Notes under the pieces: generated by a model | The model's database searches: none | What the model was told of the DNA's origin: nothing | What the model saw: only the letters and a program-made list of their open reading frames with translations | Made by a program: the position numbers and the translations under genes | Shown here: positions 1 to 4,845 of the stretch, piece by piece | Numbering within the stretch: the stretch's first letter is position 1 | Layout: each line of letters starts with the position of its first letter | Source of the DNA: Planctomycetaceae bacterium | Lineage (GTDB): Bacteria; Planctomycetota; Planctomycetia; Pirellulales; UBA1268 | Direction of reading: 5' to 3' | NCBI GenBank assembly: GCA_003488325.1 | Contig: DNLZ01000154.1 | Location: 1 to 6,149 of the forward strand | DNA length: 6,149 bases

Positions 1-32
1 TCAGCCCCGTCAAACTTGAAATAAATGGCCAT
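1..32 (-). CDS. hcp: Hcp tube protein of the type VI secretion system, N-terminus only (cut by window edge)
   Basis: The minus strand from base 32 reads MAIYFKFDGA and then leaves the window. This matches the usual opening of Hcp proteins, which begin M-A-x-Y/I-x-K-F-D/G and form the hexameric rings of the T6SS tube that is fired from the cell. A good Shine-Dalgarno, AAAGGAA on the minus strand, lies seven bases before the ATG. Only ten codons are visible, so the call rests on this short motif, the ribosome site and the T6SS spike genes next door. It lies downstream of the DUF4280 gene on the same strand after a 231-base gap, so it may have its own promoter. Any other short protein starting this way cannot be excluded. 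Confidence 0.6.
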   Translation of the reverse strand, partial: MAIYFKFDGA

Positions 33-263
33 GATCGAGTTCCTTTCTTCGCAAAATGTGACCTTCCGTCGTTGCGGCCTCACATCGACCAGCCGAGGAG
101 GCCTCTTCGATCCTTTGCTCCGCCTCGTCTTCCTTTCGGCCAGTTCTACGGCCAACGCGGCCCGGCGGTTCGGCCGGTGAGGGCCCCGCTGGAAAAGCCT
201 TCGCACCGTAGCACAAAGACGCCGGGACGCAAGCGTTCGGTCGGCGGCTGGATCACGAGAAAA
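33..263. other. Intergenic region between the DUF4280 gene and hcp, no gene seen
   Basis: These 231 bases hold short open frames on both strands, but the translations are arginine- and proline-rich, low in complexity and unlike known families, as expected of GC-rich non-coding DNA. Apart from the hcp ribosome site I see no strong hairpin followed by a T-run that would end the DUF4280 transcript. A weak promoter-like pair on the minus strand (TTGCGT, 16 bases, TACGGT) could serve hcp, but its -10 box is poor. The region most likely holds the 5' leader and promoter of hcp. Confidence 0.4.
40..47 (-). promoter_or_regulatory. Ribosome binding site of hcp
   Basis: The minus strand reads GAAAGGAA here, seven bases before the ATG at 32. 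It supports that start over the longer minus-strand open frame covering the same bases in another phase. Confidence 0.6.
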
Positions 264-650
264 TCATGAGCCGCATTCGACCGTGGAGGTGGCGGCCTCG
301 ATCGAAATCACACCGCCGTAGTCGCAGAAGCACTTCGACTCCTGATCGAGGATCGGCAGGCCCTTGAGCAGGATATTGGGCATCCCCGGGGTCCAGATTT
401 CAGTCATCGGCACACATGGCATCGGCGTGAGCACGCCCTCGGCCAGCGCCGTCGCCGCAGCGACCTCCGGATTTTCCGGCGAGCGGCACATCCCGAACGT
501 GAGCACGTTCTCGAGAGGCACGGCGTTGTCGATCGCGGCGGCCGGCAGGTCATTCGCAAAGACGCCAAGGGGGGTGACCACGATCGGGACGGGAGCGGCC
601 CCGAACGAGCACTTGATCACGGTTCCGGTGTTGACGACTTTGCCTGGCAT
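264..650 (-). CDS. DUF4280 PAAR-like spike-tip protein
   Basis: This 128-residue protein resembles the DUF4280 family, PAAR-like proteins that are thought to sharpen the VgrG spike of contractile injection systems and to carry or recruit effectors. Visible signature elements are an early Cys in CSFGAAP (14-20), FGMC-SPENPEVAAAT (52-67), the LTPMPC block (74-79), a PG-N-LL segment (88-95) and a closing C-x-C-x-x-GG-I (107-115). It has six cysteines (14, 55, 79, 107, 109, 126), some perhaps binding metal as in PAAR tips. The open frame extends far upstream, but ATG 650 is chosen because AAGGA sits eight bases before it and homology-like sequence begins there; the upstream part is antisense to vgrG. 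The protein is a single tip domain with no effector extension. It is transcribed divergently from vgrG. The family call is good, the exact tip role inferred. Confidence 0.85.
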   Translation of the reverse strand: MPGKVVNTGTVIKCSFGAAPVPIVVTPLGVFANDLPAAAIDNAVPLENVLTFGMCRSPENPEVAAATALAEGVLTPMPCVPMTEIWTPGMPNILLKGLPILDQESKCFCDYGGVISIEAATSTVECGS

Positions 651-705
651 GGCAGCGGTCCTTGTCGGAGGTCTTCTGGTGGCGTGGTCTTTCGCTACGA
701 GATCG

Positions 706-733
706 TTGCGTCGGCTGGCCCCGCAGATATAAA
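706..733 (+). promoter_or_regulatory. Candidate promoter for vgrG
   Basis: TTGCGT (706-711), a 16-base spacer and TATAAA (728-733) form a plausible plus-strand promoter, with a leader of about 45 bases before the vgrG ATG at 787. It shares the ATATAAAT island with the opposite-strand candidate, so the two promoters would compete. The -35 box matches only three of six bases. Confidence 0.35.
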
Positions 734-754
734 TCCTCGCAGGCGGAGAATCAA
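726..754 (-). promoter_or_regulatory. Candidate sigma70-type promoter for the DUF4280 gene
   Basis: On the minus strand TTGATT (749-754) is followed after 17 bases by TATATC (726-731), each matching four of six consensus bases. Transcription would begin near 719, giving a leader of about 70 bases before the ATG at 650. It lies in the only AT-rich patch of the divergent gap. This is a pattern match only. Confidence 0.4.
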
Positions 755-786
755 AAAGAGTCTCGTGGGCACCCGCGGGATCGCGT

Positions 787-2382
787 ATGGCTGCGCCCAT
801 TTCGAGCGGCGGAACCTTCATCCGCGAGATCGGCCTCGCCCTGCCCGGTCTCGCGGCCGGTCTGGCCCGCGTCGTGCGGCTTTCGTACCGGGAGCGGCTC
901 GGTCGTCCATTCGCCCTCGAGATCGATTTCGTCGCCCCGGATGGGGTGGTCGAGCCCTCGAAGATCCTCGGCCGCCCCGTGGCGGCAACGCTCCAGATGC
1001 CCGACGGCGGGCGGCGGCACCTGCACGGCATCGCGTCCGAACTGCGGTGCATCCATCGTCGAGGCGAGGACGAGCCTTTCGCCTACCGCGTGTCGGTGGA
1101 GTCGTGGCTGGGCATGCTCCGGCTGCGGCGCTGGTCGCGGTGGTTTCAGGACAAGAACGCGCTCGAGATCCTCGCGGCGGTGTTCCGGGCCACCGGCCAG
1201 ACCGCCTACGAGGTCATGGCGATCGACGCACCGCCGACCCGGGAGTTTCGGGCGCAGCACGACGAGACCGACCTCGACTTCGTGCTGCGCACGGCGGAGC
1301 ACGACGGCCTCTACTCGTTCTGGCGGCATGCGGCGGACCGACACACGCTCGTGCTCTGCGACTCGTTCGCCAACCACGGCCCCTTCCCCGGAGCCGAGAC
1401 GCTCGTCTACGACCCCGACGAGTCGGCCGAAGGCGTGCGCGAGGTCGTGACGTCGTGGGATTTCCGGCACCGGCTCGTGTCCGAGAGCGTCACGTCGGAC
1501 GACTACAACTACCGCCTGGCGTCGACGTCGCTCGCGGCGACGGAGCAGGTGCTCGGGGCCTCGACGCTCGACGGCGCGGCCGAGTACCACTTTCCAGCCG
1601 GCGTGTTCACGCACGACGAGGCCCGTCGCGATGCCCGGCTGCGGAGCGAAGCGATCGCCTGCGAGGCCCTGGTGTACGAGGGCTCGAGCAATTCGCTGAA
1701 GATCGCCGCCGGCTACCAGATCCGGCTGCAGGGATTCCCGGTGAGCGGGGACAACGGTGAGTTCCTGGTGACGACGGCCCACCTCGAGATCGACGCGGCC
1801 TCGGCAGGCGACGCCGCCGCCTTCGCGCACCGCTGCACGTTCGAGGCGATTCCCTGCGCGAGGCAGTTTCGTCCCCAGCGGCTCACGCCCAAGCCGCTGG
1901 CCGCGGGAGTGCACTCCGCGTTCGTCCATGCACCCGAGGGGCAGCCCCCGACGCAGCCGTATGCCGACGGGATGGCGCGGCTGCAGGTGACGATTCCCTG
2001 GAATCGCGGGGGCGACCCGTCGTGCTGGATCCGCGTCTCGCAGCTGCTCGCCGGCCACCGATGGGGAGCCCTGCACCTGGCCCGCTCCGGCAACGAGGTG
2101 CTCGTCGGCTTCGAGCACCACGACATCGACCGGCCGGTGATCCTGGGCTGCGTCTACAACGGCGATCACCTGCCGCCGGTGCTGCTGCCCGACGCCGCGG
2201 GCGTGTCGATCATCAAGGACCCGAGCGGCAACTTCATCGCCCTCAACCCCATCCCCTCGGAGCCGACGATCACGCTCTCGAGCCCGTGGAAGTCGACGAG
2301 CATCATGATCGGCGGCACGCATCCGAACGACTCGAGCATCGGCGGTGCCGGACCGCCCGATGTGGCGGTGCAATCGCACTGA
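787..2382 (+). CDS. vgrG: VgrG spike protein (gp27/gp5 core) lacking its own C-terminal needle
   Basis: VgrG trimers form the T6SS spike. The 531-residue product shows the family in order. The gp27-like hub has LHGIAS near 77-82, a FQDKNALEIL segment matching the usual FQ-x-x-S-x-x-DIL, and REFRAQHDETDLDFVLR (152-168) followed by AEHDGLYSF, matching the REY-x-x-QY-x-E-S-D-F block. The gp5 OB-fold spans about 390-465, with LQVTIPWNR (399-407), SCWIRVSQ (412-419), AG-x-x-WGAL, NEVLVGFEHHDIDRPVILGCVYN (segment 436-458) and LPP (462-464). After the OB fold only about 65 residues remain. Typical VgrGs carry on into a long repetitive beta-helix; here that part is in the next gene. ATG 787 is the first start after an in-frame stop at 730-732; its ribosome site (GGGA, six bases upstream) is weak. 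It precedes the needle gene by 22 bases, surely one operon. Confidence 0.93.
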   Translation: MAAPISSGGTFIREIGLALPGLAAGLARVVRLSYRERLGRPFALEIDFVAPDGVVEPSKILGRPVAATLQMPDGGRRHLHGIASELRCIHRRGEDEPFAYRVSVESWLGMLRLRRWSRWFQDKNALEILAAVFRATGQTAYEVMAIDAPPTREFRAQHDETDLDFVLRTAEHDGLYSFWRHAADRHTLVLCDSFANHGPFPGAETLVYDPDESAEGVREVVTSWDFRHRLVSESVTSDDYNYRLASTSLAATEQVLGASTLDGAAEYHFPAGVFTHDEARRDARLRSEAIACEALVYEGSSNSLKIAAGYQIRLQGFPVSGDNGEFLVTTAHLEIDAASAGDAAAFAHRCTFEAIPCARQFRPQRLTPKPLAAGVHSAFVHAPEGQPPTQPYADGMARLQVTIPWNRGGDPSCWIRVSQLLAGHRWGALHLARSGNEVLVGFEHHDIDRPVILGCVYNGDHLPPVLLPDAAGVSIIKDPSGNFIALNPIPSEPTITLSSPWKSTSIMIGGTHPNDSSIGGAGPPDVAVQSH

Positions 2383-2390
2383 GACCCTGC

Positions 2391-2395
2391 GGGAG
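2391..2395 (+). promoter_or_regulatory. Ribosome binding site that fixes the GTG start of the needle gene
   Basis: GGGAG lies nine bases before GTG 2405, just after the vgrG stop. Residues encoded upstream of this GTG in the same frame (from GTG 2345 or ATG 2360) overlap vgrG and look like out-of-frame translation, so 2405 is preferred. Confidence 0.55.
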
Positions 2396-2404
2396 CCATG
2401 TCAC

Positions 2405-3793
2405 GTGTCTGGTGAAGGCGGCTACACGAAGTCCTCCAAGGGCGACGCCACCCAATTCGTCCACGGCGACCGGAACTGGCTGGTCGAGGGAATGAGCAGT
2501 GACACGGTGCTGGGGATGAACTCCCAGACCGTCGTCGGCATGAACAACATCACGGTCGCCGGCCTGCAGTGCGGGATGTTCGTGGTGGGGGTGCAGACGC
2601 TCGTCCTCGGCGGCATCGCCAACGTGGTGTGGGGGTGGGCGAGCGACTACGCCTCGTCGTGGACCGAAGAACACCCGGTGCATGTCGAGAAGCATGGCAC
2701 GCGCACGGTGACCGTCACCGGTGCGAGCACGGAATCGGTCGTCGGCGTCAAGACGCTCGAGGCCGCCGAGATGAATCTCGGTGCGGAGACCGATCTGTCG
2801 ATCGCCGCGGACACGATTACCCGGTCCGGCGCCGCCGCGCTCATCGACACGAGCGAGGGCACGTACGCGAACAACGCAGTCGACAGCGTGATCGGGGCCG
2901 TGGCGACGATGGTCCTGATCGGCGGCGGCGCCAATGTGCTCCTCGCCGAACAAAACGTGCAAGTCAACGGCTTAAGCGTGTTCATCAACGGCGAGATCAT
3001 CAACCTCGGCCAGCCACCGGTGCCAGAAGAAGTCACGGTGGTTGAAGACACCGTAGTGCCCGTACCCCCCGTCCCGGCCAGCGTCGATCCGGAGACCGAA
3101 CCGGACGAGGGGGACGATTCGGGCCCCGAGGATGACACCCCGGAGGAAGACGCCAAGCCTGAGGCAGAAACGCCGGAGGAAGAAACGCCTGAGGGCAACC
3201 AACCCGGGGAGGATCCCTATGCACCCTCCGCTCCGCCTGAAGAAGATCTGGAGTTACAGGATGAACTTGAAGACGACGAGGATGAACTTGAAGACGACAG
3301 CCGGCCCCCGCCGGAGAATCCTGAATATGTCGAGCGAAGCAGTACAGTCGTCGAGGCTGGCGACGATTTCGGCGGCGCCGGCGAGGAGGACGACCCGGCT
3401 GAAATCGCGAGCGGCGGAGGCAAAAAAGGTAACTTCGCGACTAGCCTCGCTCGAAGCTTGCCGAAGCGGGCAGTAGAAACGTTCAGTAATTACGCTCAAG
3501 CGTTCGGAAAATTGGTTTCTAAGGCCTCCCGAACGGGCTCAAAAGCCGCCGAACAACTCGAAGCAGCATCTGAGAAAGCCCAGGACGTTTCCGACGCTGT
3601 CGAGCAAGGCGGAAACATGGCCGAGCAACTTGGGGCTGAAGTCCCGGCGGTTGTTCCCAAAATCGGAGAGACCGCTGGTGAAGTCGCGAATGTCCTCGGC
3701 TCAGCGGGAGGCGCAATCGGCGGGGATGTCGGTGAGATGGCAGCCGTGGCGCACGGTTGCCTCACGTTTTTGAGCTCAATCCCGTTGTCGTAG
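2405..3793 (+). CDS. Separate gp5-type beta-helical needle protein with acidic linker and unknown C-terminal domain
   Basis: I do not recognise this 462-residue protein as a whole, but it has three clear parts. Residues 1-203 are rich in Val, Gly, Thr and Asn. Four exact V-x-G octads start at 27, 35, 43 and 51, with further V-x-G at 104 and 112, the spacing of the phage T4 gp5 C-terminal beta-helix. This should be the needle that the preceding VgrG lacks. Residues 204-338 are a Pro/Glu/Asp-rich, presumably disordered linker. Residues 340-462 are mostly helical, with an Ala/Lys/Glu stretch (about 370-405) and a glycine zipper (G421, 425, 432, 436, 440 and G435, 439, 443). No signal peptide or catalytic motif is seen. 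The final third drops in GC relative to vgrG. The needle role is well supported; the C-terminal part could be an effector, an effector-docking tail or a trimer clamp. Confidence 0.75.
   Translation: MSGEGGYTKSSKGDATQFVHGDRNWLVEGMSSDTVLGMNSQTVVGMNNITVAGLQCGMFVVGVQTLVLGGIANVVWGWASDYASSWTEEHPVHVEKHGTRTVTVTGASTESVVGVKTLEAAEMNLGAETDLSIAADTITRSGAAALIDTSEGTYANNAVDSVIGAVATMVLIGGGANVLLAEQNVQVNGLSVFINGEIINLGQPPVPEEVTVVEDTVVPVPPVPASVDPETEPDEGDDSGPEDDTPEEDAKPEAETPEEETPEGNQPGEDPYAPSAPPEEDLELQDELEDDEDELEDDSRPPPENPEYVERSSTVVEAGDDFGGAGEEDDPAEIASGGGKKGNFATSLARSLPKRAVETFSNYAQAFGKLVSKASRTGSKAAEQLEAASEKAQDVSDAVEQGGNMAEQLGAEVPAVVPKIGETAGEVANVLGSAGGAIGGDVGEMAAVAHGCLTFLSSIPLS
2483..2578 (+). repeat. Four tandem V-x-G octapeptide repeats (24-base coding period)
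   Basis: Residues 27-58 of the needle protein consist of four consecutive eight-residue units, each opening V-x-G (VEG, VLG, VVG, VAG), three followed by Met and one by Leu. Inner positions are Asn/Ser/Thr-rich. The pattern matches the octad rule of the T4 gp5 needle. The DNA copies are diverged, so this is an old protein-level repeat, not a recent duplication. Confidence 0.8.
3260..3298 (+). repeat. Short tandem repeat, 21-base period, in the acidic linker
   Basis: An 18-base unit (GATGAACTTGAAGACGAC) occurs twice without change, at 3260-3277 and 3281-3298, separated by GAG. It encodes DELEDD-E-DELEDD. Exact identity over both copies points to recent slippage, and the period keeps the frame open. 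Confidence 0.85.
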
Positions 3794-3874
3794 CGCCAGA
3801 TCTATCCACGGAATCAAAACCAAGGAGAGTCGCGCAGCACTTTAATGCTCGAAGGCAAGTGGGCGCGTCGGCTT
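3794..3874. other. Convergent gap between the needle gene and the Cld-like gene
   Basis: Both flanking genes end into these 81 bases. I find no strong GC hairpin with a T-run on either strand. The best candidate, AGCA-loop-TGCT near 3836-3849, is only four to five base pairs and lacks a T-run, so termination here is probably Rho-dependent or lies further on. Confidence 0.4.
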
Positions 3875-4744
3875 TCAATGGGCGGCCTTCAGCACGCGGC
3901 ATTGCGAGAGGATGCCGGAGGCGTCCTGCACGATCCCCGCGAAGCACGGTCCGAGCGTGGCATACTTCGAGATGAAAGTCGAAAATTTTCGTGCGGTGAT
4001 GAAGGCGCTTAGATATTCAGGCCGCGCGGACCAGAGAGTCATGCCATAATCGAGGTCGGCGAATCCACTTCCCCGCGTCAACTGCTCTGAAACATTCTCC
4101 GGAGACCGTGCGCCAAGTTCCATCAACTGGGTCATGATCTCGATGCGCTCGAGCAAAGGGAGGGAATGCCACGATGGCTGGGTGTCGCGTACGCGGATGC
4201 CGGAGAAAAACACGTTTCGCCCCGAGGGGATCCTGGGGTCACGAGCATCGGCGATGATTTCCGTCCATGTCCGTGTGTAATCTTCAAGAGCGGTCGTATG
4301 CTCGGCGCTGTGCGTCGCCATTCCGCCGTCGGTCAGCACCCGCGCGAATTCCCGCGGGGGGACGAGATGTTCGCCCGGTCCCGTCATGCTGGCGAACGCA
4401 AATACCGGCTCGAGGAGTTCCCCGATCGCGCTCGCCAAGAGGCGATGCCGGATACCTTCGACGGCGAACGGTGACGAGTCTTTGGCGAATACTCCGAAAT
4501 CAGCCAGACCACCGCGCAGATACCATGTTTGCAGGGCCGCCGGTCCATCCGGGTGATCAGGCCGCAGAATGTCGCAAAACACCTCCTCTGCCTGTGCACG
4601 CTGTTGCTGTGACCACTGGAGGGGATTGCGGGACCGGAAGCGATAAAACGTGTGCGACACGTGCAGGGCGATGGTCGCGTCGATGCCGTCGTCCTGAGGG
4701 CTGGCCGCAGGTTGAGGAGTCGCGGTGGCGGGGAAACTGGACAT
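3875..4744 (-). CDS. Chlorite dismutase/HemQ-family-like protein lacking heme ligand and catalytic motif
   Basis: This 289-residue protein resembles the Cld/HemQ superfamily, dimeric alpha-beta barrels that normally bind heme or coproheme. The N-terminal half has HTFYRFRS (31-38) with a following W44, then a GGLADFGVFAKD segment (78-89), like the family's GHKAD block. The C-terminal half has WHSLPLLERIEIM (192-204), like W-Y-x-L-P-x-E-E-R-x-x-L-M, then YGMTLWSARPEYLSAF (233-248) and SKYATLGPCFAGI (259-271), like the conserved end of HemQ. In HemQ a proximal His follows the Met by three residues; here that position is L207. The HemQ YPM-x-K-x-R motif aligns with SGIRVR (181-186), so the catalytic Tyr and Lys also seem lost. 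ATG 4744 has GGAG seven bases upstream. It converges on the needle gene and diverges from the DUF2169 gene. Its GC is below its neighbours'. The family call is from remembered motifs; function is unknown, probably not heme chemistry. Confidence 0.6.
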   Translation of the reverse strand: MSSFPATATPQPAASPQDDGIDATIALHVSHTFYRFRSRNPLQWSQQQRAQAEEVFCDILRPDHPDGPAALQTWYLRGGLADFGVFAKDSSPFAVEGIRHRLLASAIGELLEPVFAFASMTGPGEHLVPPREFARVLTDGGMATHSAEHTTALEDYTRTWTEIIADARDPRIPSGRNVFFSGIRVRDTQPSWHSLPLLERIEIMTQLMELGARSPENVSEQLTRGSGFADLDYGMTLWSARPEYLSAFITARKFSTFISKYATLGPCFAGIVQDASGILSQCRVLKAAH

Positions 4745-4767
4745 CGAGATTCTCCGAATATGCCAGG

Positions 4768-4775
4768 AGTATACT
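4768..4775. promoter_or_regulatory. Palindromic AGTATACT, candidate -10 element in the divergent gap
   Basis: The 101 bases between the Cld-like gene and the DUF2169 gene contain one AT-rich spot, the palindrome AGTATACT. It presents TATACT on both strands, so it could serve as a -10 box either way. I find no good -35 box at the right distance on either strand, so the call is weak. Confidence 0.25.
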
Positions 4776-4845
4776 GACCCGCGTGAACGAGAAGACCGCT
4801 TGCAATGGGCTCGTCTGACGGCCGAGGCGATGCGGGATTGCCGCC

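Noticed and set aside
10..216. Minus-strand 68-codon frame over the hcp start and leader
   Set aside because: It is in a different phase from the MAIYFKFDGA reading, which has its own ribosome site, and it is low in complexity.
651..1052. N-terminal extension of the DUF4280 frame upstream of ATG 650
   Set aside because: The extension is antisense to vgrG and its promoter region, has no family resemblance, and a good ribosome site precedes ATG 650.
684..1760. Plus-strand frame of 358 codons overlapping vgrG
   Set aside because: The translation is mostly Arg, Pro and Ala without motifs, and vgrG is certain in another frame.
751..2379. Long minus-strand open frame (about 540 codons) opposite vgrG
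   Set aside because: It is Arg/His/Gly-rich with no recognisable domain and lies antisense to a clear VgrG; GC-rich codon bias leaves the opposite frame open.
2398..2415. ATG at 2398 as the start of the second spike gene
   Set aside because: It is in another frame and meets a stop after five codons; GTG 2405 is in the correct frame.
3830..3870. Possible terminator hairpin between the convergent genes
   Set aside because: The only stems are four to five base pairs with no following T-run.
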